A DNA stretch of 64,000 nucleotides from Lantana camara (lineage: Eukaryota > Streptophyta > Magnoliopsida > Lamiales > Verbenaceae): positions 7,436,001 to 7,500,000 of the forward strand of contig CM074863.1 in the NCBI GenBank assembly GCA_037501455.1. Direction: 5' to 3'. This document shows positions 12,101 through 24,640 of the stretch, in pieces. Position 1 is the first letter of the stretch, and each line of letters opens with the position of its first letter. The notes under the pieces are model-generated. The model was not told where the DNA came from. It did no database searches and saw only the letters and a program-made list of their open reading frames with translations. A program made the translations under genes and the position numbers.

Positions 12101-14097
12101 CAGAACTTTTGTACAACATTTATGATCAAGCTTTTATTACAATTCCAAAATTGTGCATGTAACCAGTTAATGACCAATAAATTCTCAAAAGAAAGAATGA
12201 GAAGGATCCACTCACGTCAATTATGTGGGCCTGCATAACATAATATGAAAGAAAATCAGCTAAAACAATTAATTTGAAAGAAGAGAGAATTAATGTTATT
12301 TTTTTCATGCATACATACAGATAACATGAATTAACCTTTACATAACAGGTTAAACACCTTGAGCATAGAAAAACAGATTCGTTACTATAAGCTGCTGTTT
12401 TAATTATTCTAGCTTCATTACCATTTGGAGTGCCCTTTTATTTTCTAATAATTATACTTACACGTACGTAGTTATAAAATTGGAAAGAATACATTCCCGA
12501 GTCAACTTTTTTTTTTTAATTGTTTTAATTTTTTCATTAATATTTTTAGTAATATTGATTATCTCTCTCGATCTTCTCTTGTTATTGTGTCATTAGCAGC
12601 TTCTCTTAAGCCCTAAGCCCTTTCTATTGAATAAAAGTTCATGCCTAATTAAGTTGATTCTTCCTTGATTATGCTTCCTGAATCTCTATCTTGTTAGTTT
12701 CGATAGTTTTTATCCCTAGAAAAATAGACTTAGTTCGTCATTTGGACTCTCTAGAAACTCTGTCGATCGCCTATTGTTCTTTTCTGAACTCGTCACCTAC
12801 GTGACACAATTCTCTTAAGTCGGTAGACAGAACACCTTCTATATATATGAGTATGCAAGGTCATCTCGATATTTTCTAGTTTATTTCCGCTGGGACACCA
12901 TCTATTTAATTTCACACAAAGTATCAGTAAGTTAAAATGCATGGTGTCAATTCATCAATAATATCAATCTATTTTCAATGTATGGATTTATGCAGAGAAA
13001 AATGTTCATCATATTTGAAAAAGATGAGTGAAATATGAGACATGGCAACAGACCAATGGCCAAAGAATTGATACATCATATACATATACAATACATTGCT
13101 CCTTGGGTTGGATCCAAGTCTCAAATGATGAGAAATTAATTGAATGTATGTACTACATACAGTCTACAACCACAACCACAACAACGAAAATAAAAGGCAA
13201 TAAATCGAATATCCTTTGTCAACATTTATATACATACATAACAAATTTAATTTCACATCGTACAATCAACGACAGTAACAATTATTTTCCTAAGTCGTGG
13301 ACCACACTAGTCCTACATAGCTTCTTCTTCACCTTATATTATAAGTTTATATTTTATATTTGTATTTTTTGATTAAATATTTGGCATGCATGTGTTTGCT
13401 ATTGAAGAATGACCCGATGTTTAAAGATGAGGTACTTTTGACGTTAAAAGAAATAATATTAATTCCCCATGCATATATAGAATAATTTATTATATTTGAT
13501 TTTTAGTGAATTGTAATGATTATTAAGGGCCTACAAGATTAAAGACGATCGAATTAGAGTGAAATGGGGTGATGAATGGTCCCGATCGAGGAGATCGCTA
13601 GGTACATCATCAATGACGAAAGAATATAAAGTTAATCTGTTCCCTTATTTCCATATTTTCTTCTGGGAATTTAGACGCGACTGAGAAATTGACTAGGTAA
13701 TGATGATGTATAATATAATTAATTAGTTGCTAAAATGCTAATGTTTTGTGAAAAGTACATTGTATACAAGAATTCTGACCACGACCAATTTATTTATTTA
13801 TTTATTTTTTCCTCTCACAGAGGTTGTGTGTGTGTGTGATTTGGGAATGTATTATGATGAAGCAAATATGTTTTCTTTTTATGTCGATTGTTCAACGTTA
13901 ATATATATATTGTCGAAAATAGGTTGAGATTATGGTTGGATTAGTTGTTTTCATGAAATGCCCGAAATGATGGCCCCCGTTACAGGTTTGTGAGATTAAG
14001 GGAAGTTTTTAAATACATTCAAGTTTTCTCATCATGATACCATGTAATTCAATAAATATTGCTCATGATTATGCCCCTTTCATTATCATTTATGATG
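9175..14097. other. AT-rich intergenic region, no gene seen
   Basis: No open frame with recognisable protein similarity. It holds poly-T tracts near 9188-9202 and 11923-11940 and scattered TGGGC-type motifs around 9478-9660. A GACGGAGGGAGTAT string at 11886-11899 resembles one end of a Stowaway-type MITE, but no partner end was found. Confidence 0.6.
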
Positions 14098-15306
14098 TAT
14101 GGATATGAATACCGTAACACGAATACGACACGATATGAATACGGTTATTCAATTTTTTTTTAAAATTTTTACATGAGAAGTGTTGAACACAATATTCGAC
14201 ACAATTAATTATTCGACACAACACAACACGACAAAGTAATATTTTAAAAAATATTCATACATTATGATAGAATAAAGAATACATATTTCTCAATGAAACC
14301 AAATTCCTACAATTCCTCAACATAGTTTTGAATTTTCTGTTTATTACGTGTTTTATCTCTTATTTCACTATCCATACCTACGATTAACTGTATTGACAAA
14401 TAATTGAGATTAAGAAATAGAATATCTTCATTGTACATGTTTTTTTCTCACACACGTTAAATGTATTAACAAATGGTTGAGATTATTTTTTCCAATCACA
14501 CGATTATTTTTTTAGCCTCTTAATCTCAAAGACCTACCTATCAATATACGTAATGTGTGTGAATAGTTAAAATAGAAGATTGACATAGTAAACTGAAACT
14601 ATAGGAGATCCGATTTGGTCCAAATAAACAGAAAGAGGATGGGAGAAAGTGAGAATTCAGGCGATTTCATGTATATATTAGTATTTAGTAGGGTTGGGTT
14701 GGGTCAGACACAAAATTTATTGGCAATAAATTAACAGGAAGGAAGGGTTAATAGGTCTGATGATAGTGAATGACATTACACATTGAATTCATATGAAGAT
14801 CGTACTCCATTTCTCATCAATTCCTTCCACACACGCAGCAGACAGAAACCAAATCAAGCATGCACATCGAAAAAGAAAGGTCTCGCATACATAAATATAA
14901 ATATTATCATCTACACTCATTTTAATTAATTCCACTTCTCATCAATCACTGTTCCACTAAATATTTTTATTTTATTTAACATGTGTAAGTCCACAAGGAA
15001 AGATCATCGCCATATATGTAGCCAAATTTATGCTATCTTTTAGTTAATTTTGTTTCTAATTAAGTAAGAAATTAAACTAGCAGAGATGAATTGGTAATTG
15101 ATATCACTTAAACGATTTTTTTCTCCATAAAATCAGGTTTGTAAAGGCTAAAAAGGCTTTTTCTATCTAATGCAAGAACACACTTATAAAAATATTATTT
15201 TTTTGTTATTGTGGTCGACACTTCTCATTTAAGAATTACAAAAAAATTCTTGTCATTGTATCTATTTCGTGTCGTGTCCATATCGTTGTATTCGTATTCA
15301 TGCATA
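14098..15306. mobile_element. Degenerate inverted-repeat element
   Basis: The left edge (GATATGAATACC, then CGAATACGACACGATATGAA, 14100-14145, then ACATGAGAAGTGTTGAACAC near 14170) is matched by the reverse strand of the right edge (GAATACGAATAC, GACACGACACGAA near 15260-15300, AATGAGAAGTGTCGACCAC near 15212-15232). Arms are about 100 bp and roughly 65-70 percent similar by eye. No clear target duplication and no transposase. Confidence 0.4.
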
Positions 15307-16109
15307 ATAGTTTTTTCCCACAAATTTTTGTAAGCAAAAAAGAGAGAATGAGATACAAACTCTATTATGAGGGTCGTAAACGTGTGTATATATATATTAT
15401 TATCTGAACTACAAAATCTTGGGTTTTCACTGAAAACTAGAGTCTTAGTAACAACTAAAGAAACTATAAGGGCGCTGATCAAATGAAACGGCTTGATTAT
15501 GAATAGTTACTTTAGATGATTATTGTTGACTTAACAAAAAGAACATGATGTATATGATATGATTTTTAACGTAAATTATATGACAAGATTGAGAAAACAT
15601 AAGCTGTAATGACAATCCATTATACCTAAAGATACACAATTACGACCAAAATATGTTTCCAAATAATAATGATGCTAGAGGTCATGTGTAGCTGCTATCT
15701 AATTAAGGATGCTGATAATTTGAACTAATTTCACTTGGTTTTTCTAATGCAACATCGTTTCGAGTATTGTTAAAATCGAAAGTCTATAAAGTAATTAGCC
15801 TAACTTATATTGCTTAAAATAAAATTGAAGTTTCATATTAAATGGATTAGCGCTAGACTTACCTACTTGGAGTTGGAGGAGAAAACATCTATTTTTGGCA
15901 TTCAAAATAAAGCTTCCATCTCAACTAGAACGTAGGTACTTTTCTAGATCGCCATTAATATAAGAGTTTTCTTCCCAAAATTCTACTGTTTTTTCCCCCA
16001 ATTTTACGGCAACTGACATATTATTAAGAAATAGATAAAATAAAATTTCCAAATAAATTCAAAACATTAAATATTTTTACTTTTGGACCAAAGATTTTAA
16101 CCAAGGAGA

Positions 16110-16133
16110 ATATATATATATATATATATATAT
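16110..16133. repeat. (TA)n microsatellite
   Basis: About 12 uninterrupted TA units just left of the Mutator-like element. Confidence 0.95.
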
Positions 16134-16153
16134 TATTTCCCGGACTTTATGAG

Positions 16154-17429
16154 GGGAAATTCTATCCCAAACCCGGCTCGGCCGAACCCACAAATAAAAA
16201 CGCGCCAAGTGGAAAATTAATTTTAAATTAAAATAATTATTAAACTCAACTAATTTCTTAACCCTAGTTAATTTAAGTTATCTTATATGGAAATAAAAGA
16301 CTATTTGGTCAAGAATCTCTATCTCAAAACAAGCCAAAAGATTTTTCCAATTAAAAGAATATCGTCGTCTTCTTTTTTCTCTTTTCAAGTATTCTTCACC
16401 GATCTTCTACGACGGTCGATAAAATAAGGTTGAGTAGAGAACTTTATATGCTTTCGGCCGAGCTTAAAAACACATATTTGCTTCATTCTTTATATATGTT
16501 TTAGTTTTGTAGGAAGGTTTTAGTTCTTTCTCTTATTTTCTAGGCGCATATGCTGTATATAGGCTTTATAAAAGATGCAAGAAGACGGTAAAATGTGCGT
16601 CAACAAATTTGTAATGAAGCAATTGTTCAGTCTTCTTCTTACAAATTTCGTAATCACAAAGTTAAAAACCATTTTCCTTGTCAAACAATTTGAATCATTT
16701 TTATGTTTTGTTTTCGAGTAGAGTACTGTCGAACCAATTTCTTCAAGCAATAATTTTCGCCAAATATTTATTCTCTAATTTTGTTTGATTATACACTCTC
16801 AAAAGAACCCGACGTAATTGGAGGACCGATTTGATAACTATGAACATCTTCGACCAACCTAGAATTCTTATCTGTGAATACGAGTTTCCGACTCGTGACT
16901 GCGATCTCGCCGGCTATGCGTACACCACGCAAGTGTTTTGAAATAGTAGAAATGTTTTGAGATAGTAGATTTCATGCGCTAATGGATCCGTTTTCTATCT
17001 CTGCAATTTAAACTAAAATAAATCTATGAGAAATAAATTGTACGCCATTAAAATCTGTGAGAGGGTTTCGAAATTGAGACAAAGGGAAAGAGAAAAACAA
17101 GATGTAGATCAGAAGCGATCTCCCAAACTAATGAAGTACACGAAATATAATGAACTACACGAAATTTGAAATTTGTCAAGAAGACGACGATGAAATTTGT
17201 CGAGAAGAAGAAGATATTCTTTTAATTGGAAAAAATATTTTGGCAAATTTTTGTTTTAAGATAGAGATTCTTGACCAAGTAGTCTTTTATTTCCATATAA
17301 GATAACTTAAATTAACTAGGGTTAAGAAATTAGTTGAGTTTAATAATTATTTTAATCTAAAATTAATTTTCCACTTGGTGCATTTTTTTTTGTGGGCTCG
17401 GCCGAGCCGGGTTTGGGATAGAATTTCCC
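16154..17429. mobile_element. Non-autonomous Mutator-like element (TIR-MULE), 1276 bp
   Basis: Long terminal inverted repeats of about 225 bp (16154-~16380 and ~17205-17429), close to 95 percent identical by eye. Both start GGGAAATTCTATCCCAAACC and contain a CGGCTCGGCCGA palindrome. The element is flanked by a perfect 9-bp target duplication CTTTATGAG (16145-16153 and 17430-17438), the Mutator hallmark. The ~820-bp interior has no transposase. It holds a short, less AT-rich stretch near 16870-16930 that could be captured host sequence but that I cannot identify. The similar arms and perfect target duplication suggest recent activity. Confidence 0.9.
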
Positions 17430-18189
17430 CTTTATGAGACATACAAAGCTCATATATTTATTAGCTTTAACTTTTTTTCCTCACCAAAGTAAAAAATTCA
17501 TTTAATATGTGAAAATATAGGTAGCCTAAATAATGCTAGACTTTTTCTACTATGTCAAATCAAGGGAAACACAATATTTCCAGTTATTTAGTTATTATAA
17601 ATAAAGAGTTTTTAAATGATGGATTTGAATTAATTTTCCATTATTATCATTAATACACGTGCACATACACAGAACAATAATTTTATGTTTGCTAAATGCT
17701 AATGCTCAAAGAAAAGAAAATTCATATTTTTAAGTTTGCTAATTAAACGCTAAACATATTATTAATTAAGATGGGCCTTACTTGATTTTTATTTTTAAAA
17801 AAATGAGATTCTTTGCTTTAATTGAGTCACTTCTGGGAGAGAGAGAACTTAAAAGAATACAAAAGATGAATACAGTTTGTTAAGAGATCAGTTTGGATGA
17901 ACTATCTTAAGTACGACTTTTAGTTGAACAATATTTCTCTTATTCTGACATCTGATTTTTCCCTTTTCTTTTTTTTTCTTCTTATCCTTCATGCTTCCAG
18001 GGTCCAGAGTTTAATAGTTAGTTTGAATATATACCTTTATTTTGGCTTGAATATAATAAACCCTGTATATATATCGAACCCGATTGAATTTAACAGTTGT
18101 TTAATTAAAAAAGTCAAATATTCGAAAGTCAAAATTCTTGATATATATTTGTCCTCTCTCTCTCTCATGTTTTGATACACTACCAAAAA

Positions 18190-18640
18190 AAACAGGATTA
18201 GTGACCGATTTTCAGTGACTGCTTTATCGGTCACTGATCAATGATCGATTAGTGATTGATCAGTGACCGATATTACATGAATATAATAATTAGTGACAGT
18301 CACAGATCAGTCACTAATCGATCATTGATTTTGTGACCCAAACTTTATCGGTCACTGTTGTTGTGACTCAAAAATTAATCGGTCACTGATCGGTCACTAA
18401 ATTTGTGATCGATTTTTATCAGTCACAAATCGATCACAGATCGTTTGATTGGGGTATTTTGCGGTCATTGATTTTGTGACCGATATTTCATCAGTCACTA
18501 ATTGGTCACTGATGTTGTGACTGAACACTAATCGGTCACTAATTGGTCACTGATACCTTGACTGATTATTATCGGTTACAAATCGATCACAGATTGTTTA
18601 ATTTTGATATACACCGGTCACTAATCGGTCACTAATCATA
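18190..18640. repeat. CACTA left subterminal repeats
   Basis: More than a dozen direct and inverted variants of GTGACCGAT or ATCGGTCACTGATCGGTCAC. In En/Spm elements such clustered subterminal motifs bind the TnpA-type protein. Confidence 0.9.
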
Positions 18641-18909
18641 TTTTTAAGATATTTTTAGTTATTTTCAAAAAAAAGTACAGAAAAATATAAATAAATAAAT
18701 TTTGAATTTACTATTGCTTTTATTTATTAATATTAGAGAAAAAAATATTAAAAATATCTAAAATACAAATAATGTATACATCAAACTATTTAATGAAATT
18801 ATTTTATCTTATTTTTTTTAATGAAATTATTTTCATTCTTTGAACAAAGTATAAATTTGATCGTTAATTATCTAGTCAAATCTATACCAAACATGATGTC
18901 AATTTTCGT

Positions 18910-20275
18910 TGATTGAACAAAGTCAAATTTGATCATTAACTATTTAAATATGTTTCGAAATATTCATAGAATCAAAATGATCCACTTGAGAATTGATTTG
19001 AAACCCATACTTTGTCAGAATGTTAAAATTGATTTGTGAATCGGATCAAGTTTAAACATTATTAAATTGAATTTAAAACTCGACTTAACTTTGTTGGATA
19101 ATTAATTAAAATAATATGCTTCGTAGTATTCATTGAATCAAAATGATTCACTTGCAAATTAATTCGAAATTCATACTTTGTAAGAATGTCGGAATTGATT
19201 CGGGAATCAGATCAAGTTTCAACTTTATTAAATCAAATTTAAAACTCGACTTAACTTTGTTGGTTAATTAATTAAAATAATATGCTTCGTAGTATTCATC
19301 GAATCAAAATGATTCACTTGCAAATTAATTCGAAATTCATACTTTGTAAGCATGTTAGAATTGATTCGTGAATCAGATCAAGTTTCAAAATCTTATTAAA
19401 TTTAAGGGTTAATTACATTTAGACCCCTTCGGAGTTTAGTATATTACAATTGGACCCCTATTAGTCATTTTATTACAGTTTGACCCCTTCTAAGATTTCA
19501 AAATTACTAAACGGTGAAGAAAAGATACAATTTCATTAAATATTTCACGGAATATTCCAAATAATTGTGAAATAACCATTATATTCAAAATAATTGTGAA
19601 ATAATTGTTTGTTTAACCATTTATTTATTCTAAAAAGACGTGATTTTTTTTTCTACTTTTATAAAACATGATCTTAGAACCAAACATAATGGTCATTTCA
19701 CAATTATTTGGAATATAACGCAATTATTTCGAATATAAAGTGAAATATTTAACGAAATTGTATCTTTTCTTCAACGTTTAGTAATTTTGAAAATTTAGAA
19801 GGGGTCAAACTATAATAAAATGACTAACAGGGGTCCAATTGTAATATACTAAATTCGAAAGGGGTCTAGATGTAATTAACCCTAAATTTAATTTAAAACT
19901 TGACTTAACTTTGTTGGATAATTAATTAAAATAATATGCTTCGTAGTATTCATCGAATCAAAATGATTCACTTGCAAATTAATTCGAAATTCATACTTTG
20001 TAAGAATGCCAAAATTGATTTGTGGATCAGATCATTCAACTTTATTAAATTAAATTTAAAACTCGACTTAACTTTGTTGGATAATTACTTAAAATAATAT
20101 GCTTCGTAGTATTCATCGAATCAAAATGATTCACTTGCAAATTAATTCGAAATTCATACTTTGTAAGAATATTAAAATTGATTAGTGAATCAGATCAAGT
20201 TTCAAAATCTTATTAAATTTAATTTGAAACTTGACTAAAACTTATCGGATTAACTAATAATAAGCTATTTAAATT
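18910..20275. repeat. ~165-bp tandem repeat array inside the CACTA element
   Basis: The landmark TATGCTTCGTAGTATTCAT recurs at 19115, 19281, 19935 and 20099, with degenerate units at both ends (five to six in all). Spacing is 166 and 164 bp, and about 168 bp across the middle once the nested MITE and one 9-bp target duplication are subtracted. Each unit also contains AATTCGAAATTCATACTTTG and GACTTAACTTTGTTGG. No coding content. Function unknown; tandem arrays near CACTA ends are common. Confidence 0.88.
19406..19882. mobile_element. Mutator-type MITE nested in the CACTA tandem array, 477 bp
   Basis: Ends GGGTTAATTACAT and, on the other strand, GGGTTAATTACAT, followed by matching GACCCCT blocks. 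The inverted arms extend for most of the element. A perfect 9-bp target duplication TAAATTTAA lies at 19397-19405 and 19883-19891. Removing the element and one duplication restores a normal ~168-bp tandem unit, so it inserted after the array formed. Confidence 0.93.
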
Positions 20276-20990
20276 CAAATCAATTGAGATCCGTTCAATT
20301 AAAGCTTGTTTGAGTCCAGTTTATATAATAATTGATTCAAATAACAGTTAACAACTTAACTTATTAACTAATTTTCCTATGAAACTAAATTTATAAAATT
20401 TAATGCCTTTACCCATTAATACAATTTTCCTAACATATATATGTCTGTTAAATAATATTTATTATTTAAACATTTTAATTAATAGCAATTATACTTTACA
20501 TAAATAAATAAATAAATGTTTACATATATACAAAGCATAAGTCTAAACACACCAAATTAATCCCGCTTTCATCCTAAAATTACCAAAGTTGCTGTCCCGC
20601 CAAATCATCCCGCTTTCATTACTCTCCCACCAAGCGCCCCTTTTCATCCTCTCACCCCCAAAATACCTAGGGCAAATTTTCAACCCAAGTGAAGAGGCAA
20701 CATTCCCGCTTCACCCAACAGGCGCCACTCTCCTCTCACGGCCAAAGAGCGAACGCGACGGTTTGGTGAAGGCTAGAATCGACGGCGACACCGGAGGCGC
20801 AAATTCGACGGTGAGGATAGATAACTTTTGAGTTTTTAATCGACGGTCTGCTAGCTTCTTTGGTTAGGCCCCCTACCCCTTCAACCCCTTCACTCTCTCC
20901 TCTCTCTATCTCTCTCCATCTCTCTCCAGTACCTCAAAGAGAAAGAAAGCAAAAGAACGGGTGAAAACAGATATAAGAAGATATGATTCT

Positions 20991-21282
20991 GAGCCCAATA
21001 TTCAATTTTTGTTAGACCTACAAGTATGTATCAATCCATCGCCATTGTGTTTGTGCGTGTTCTTTAATTTTTTCCTGAAAGTGCAATGTAGGTGTTTGTT
21101 TGAATGCCTCTGTGATGGTTGATGTGAGAAATCCATAGGGTTATTCTTGTTTTAGTGATTTGTGTTTTACTTGGATGTGTTATTAGGTGGATGTATCGAA
21201 GTATTTGTTTGAAGCAAAGACTATTCAGAGAATGGAGCTTTTGGTTCTTTCTACTCTGCAATGGAAAATGAATCCGGTTACA
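20991..21282 (+). pseudogene. Captured D-type cyclin gene fragment in the CACTA element
   Basis: Two exon pieces with their intron. The first (20991-21023) ends with the cyclin-box residues FLLDLQ, followed by a GTATGT donor at 21024. A 163-bp intron ends in TTAG at 21186. The second (21187-21282) opens with VDVSKYL and then FEAKTIQRMELLVLSTLQW and KMNPVT, matching the core cyclin box of plant CycD (closest by eye to CYCD3). Homology stops after NPVT and unrelated sequence follows. Known: D cyclins bind CDKA and RBR at G1/S. Inferred: it was captured as genomic DNA because the intron is kept. Only about 43 codons survive, so it cannot act as a cyclin; it could yield a chimeric or antisense transcript. 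Confidence 0.85.
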
Positions 21283-23811
21283 CTTCGCGCCGACACTCAG
21301 GTTTGGGTTCCTTTCTTATAGATTGTTATAAAATTTTGAAACTAGATAGTATACTGACAATATGACTTCACTGTAATGTTATGGCTGCCATAAATTTGAC
21401 TCTATTGGCTATGGTTGGAATTGGTTTGCGCCATGGTAATTTCTTACTGTTGTTAAGATTAGTGGCAGAAGTGCAACACTGCAACATGTGATGGTGAATT
21501 AGGTTCAGTAGGATATGCAGGCTATTGAGCGTAACTGGTTGCAATTTTATCCATTTTCTACTATTGAGCATTCTGTGTAATGAGATTCTTTTTTGAGGAT
21601 AGAACGGCGAGAGGCGGTGATGCAGAGAGAAATCCAGAAGAGGATGCATCTTCCTTGACGATCTTCTCCACAAGGGTTAATTGAAGAAAGTTTCTGGTAT
21701 TGTTCATTCTTTGCTTCTCTGTTTTTCAGTATTCCACGCAGTTACACAAAGTTTTCACAAAGAGCACAAATATAGAATAATTTTAACTAGGATGTATGGT
21801 GGAAAAGGATAATCTGTTTGCTAAATTGTGAGGTTTTTGACTTCAAAGTGCCTTACGTTTCATGGAAAGCTGAAGCTAGAGACACCCACAAAAGTTTGGA
21901 CATTTTATTGTCAAAATATATTATAAAGATATCTTTTTTAATCCATTTGCAGTATGTTCTGATCATATAATTTGCCTTTGTATTGTCCTTTTGGTTTTAT
22001 TAATTGGTGTTGGTTTTATTGCAGAAATTCAAATTGAGCATCTTTCTGCTTTTTAATTACACGAGCAATTAGATGGCAATTATTCCTTGTGGATGGGTAG
22101 CTCGATGGGGAGTTCAGCCTCAGTTGGTGCTGAGACACTCTATTACAAATAAAGTATCAGCATATCATCATTCGTAAGCATTATCTTCCTTATTTTCTTT
22201 TGGAATTATTGAGGAATGTGCTTTTCTATCTATTGTGTTTGATTTTCTTGGAGCCTTGTATTTTGGTCATATCTTATTAAATTTTTTAGATGAAATAAAA
22301 TCTATTTTTGTTTTCTTTAAGACTATTCAGCAACTAGCTATCTTGGTCAAACGATAATAATGGAGTGTATAATAGATTTTGAGTAGTTCATTCTTTACTT
22401 TGTTTTTGTTTGTGCTAAATCTTGAAACACTATATTTCCTGTATTATTTGCTACGTTGGAAGATAAAACTGAGATTGGTCCTTCTCTTTCTTGTTATGAT
22501 CTCTCTTTAGACATGATAAATTAGTTTTCCCAGTACCAAAATCACGTTTCTTCTTCAACATACTATGTAGGTGTGGTTCACATGGTAACTACAAAGACAA
22601 ACATCTTTTGGATTATTTTCTATGTTACTACTATATTGTCTACTCATCCAAATTGAGGTAGAAGGTAATTTTCTTAATTGAGGTAGTTTTTAGCAAGATA
22701 TCAACCAAAGGTAATTGATCCCAAACTCCAATTTACATCAATATTGATTTGCTGCTTTTTATTGGGTATTCTATTGTAGAAGAACCTTTAAAATGAGAAA
22801 TATTTTCCTTTCTTGTATACAATGATGAGGGTACCCACTACGTATGGTTTAGAGTTGATTGCAAATTTTTTAAATGAAAATTGTTTTAATATTTTATATA
22901 AAAGTTGAATACCAACAATCCAGTATCAATGAACTGCTCTCCAGCTTTATCCACAAAATTGATCATCTTAGTATGTTTTGACATTGGATTATACGAAATG
23001 GGTGATGGTGTTTTTGTTACATGTTCTTTTTAATATTATTGACACCACTCCTGTAATTGTATATTTGTGGAATTGATTTCTTAATTTTTTATCAATCATT
23101 TGTATGATTTTTTTAAAAAAAGAAAATTTAAGAGGTTTTACATGTTTTTCTTTGTTTCTAGTTTTCTGAGTCTAATGATTTGTATCAATAGGTTACTAGG
23201 AAATACTTATTTCATTGATCTTTGAATTTTTTAGATGTCAAGCCTAGGAGCAGTTGGTGGATTGAAAAGGGCTAAACTTAGTTGAAGTAAGAAAATCATC
23301 TCAAATGCTTTGCCTACAAATGATGGAAACCTATCTTAACGTTTACAAACTGATTCCCTAGATATATATTGATACTTTGAAGATCCAAATGTTAATGCTG
23401 AAAGACATTTTAGAAAAGATCCCACACATGCCTATATATCTATTTCAAGGTAAAATTTCATTCTTGAAGGTTTTTCGCTTTTTCATTACTAGTATTTGAT
23501 TTAATCATTGTATGTTCATGTTTTGAGATATATTCTTTTTTCTATTTGTTGATTTACATATTTGATCGACAAAGACGACGATGGTACTAATTAAAGTGGA
23601 ATATATTTAACCATTTCTAAACTTTGGGATTACTAATTAGTATGATGTTGGTTAGATATTTCTTTCCTATTTCTATAATTTGGGTTTACTAAAGTTCTTA
23701 TGTTCTCGTTATTGGCTTATTTTTGAATTCTTTCATGTAACTTCCATATTTTGTCGATAGCTAATTATAATGTGTGTAGGAGTCATCTAACAAGATTGAT
23801 TTTATTGTAGG
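21283..23811. other. CACTA interior without recognised genes
   Basis: AT-rich DNA with several potential GT/AG sites and no long frame. Around 22030-22190 a slightly richer stretch (frame beginning MAIIPCGWVARWG at 22073) may be another captured fragment, but I do not recognise it. Confidence 0.5.
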
Positions 23812-23865
23812 ATGTCAACACGAGGAAAAGGAGTTGGAGGAAGAGGTCGAGGTAAACGAGGATAA
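23812..23865 (+). pseudogene. Broken GR-rich N-terminus, possible CACTA protein remnant
   Basis: After a TTGTAG acceptor-like site, an ATG opens MSTRGKGVGGRGRGKRG and then a TAA. In-frame sequence beyond the stop continues with a serine-rich SSSLSQIYRLEPPSSSTRQL. Arginine-glycine-rich starts are common in CACTA-encoded accessory proteins, so this may be what is left of one. Assignment by context only. Confidence 0.35.
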
Positions 23866-24319
23866 TCTTCGAGTTTATCACAAATTTATCGATTGGAGCC
23901 TCCTAGTTCTTCAACTAGGCAATTACATGACGATTCCACACAAGATCCTCACTTTGATGATTTCTGCTCCGGATATAAAGTAATACACAACTAAACCAAC
24001 AAATTAGAGATGTGGAATCTAGTCTCAAACATAATTCTTCTCGAGTGTTTCGGAGTTTTTACGTGGAACAATGAAGGTGATCAAAAACTTGATGAAGAAC
24101 TTATTTGACTTGTTATTAATGGCTTGAGAAACTTCATACTTTTAATTAGATAATTTGTAATATGATTATGATATTATGTTTGGATGTAAAAGTTTTTGTT
24201 TGATATTGTTACTTTTGTTTATTTGAAATAGGTTTTTAATTGATTCATTAAAATAATATAGGAATTAAAAACAAAAAAAATATGATTTTAATTGAATATT
24301 AAAATTAGAAATCATTTAA

Positions 24320-24625
24320 ATTAGTGACCGATTGTACTGGTCACAAAATAAAGCGTCATCCTGAAGAAATTATTGACTGACAACATCGGTCACTAATTTG
24401 TGACCGATAAGTCACCGAAATCATTTAAGAATTTAATGACCGATTTTTGTGCAGTCACTAAATTAGTGACCGATTTATGACCGACTAAATAAAGGTGGAT
24501 ACTTTGGTTAGTGACCGTATTTTTTATATTATCGGTCACTAATTTAGTGACTGATAAAATCGGTCACTGATAAATTAGTTGCGAGGTTTTTACCAACCGA
24601 TCGTGATCGGTCACTGATCCTGTTT
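24320..24625. repeat. CACTA right subterminal repeats
   Basis: About ten GTGACCGAT-type motifs in both orientations, mirroring the left subterminal zone. Confidence 0.88.
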
Positions 24626-24640
24626 TTTTTGGTAGTGATA

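Larger units (their letters stand above)
18178..24637. mobile_element. CACTA (En/Spm-type) transposon, 6460 bp
   Basis: The left end reads CACTACCAAAAAAAACAGGA and the right end is its exact reverse complement; matching continues as TTAGTGACCGA against TCAGTGACCGA. A 3-bp target duplication ATA flanks it (18175-18177 and 24638-24640). Both subterminal zones are crowded with GTGACCGAT/ATCGGTCAC motifs, the expected transposase-binding repeats. No intact TnpD/TnpA-type transposase is present, so it depends on another copy. Cargo: a ~165-bp tandem array with a nested MITE (18910-20275), a GC-richer leader-like zone (20560-20940), a cyclin D fragment (20991-21282) and a short broken GR-rich frame (23812). 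Confidence 0.93.

Noticed and set aside
21368..21673. 101-codon minus-strand frame in the CACTA element.
   Set aside because: Low-complexity composition, no recognisable domain, no supporting splice or start context.
22030..22200. Possible second captured gene fragment in the CACTA element.
   Set aside because: Slight change in composition only; the reading MAIIPCGWVARWG has no similarity I can name.
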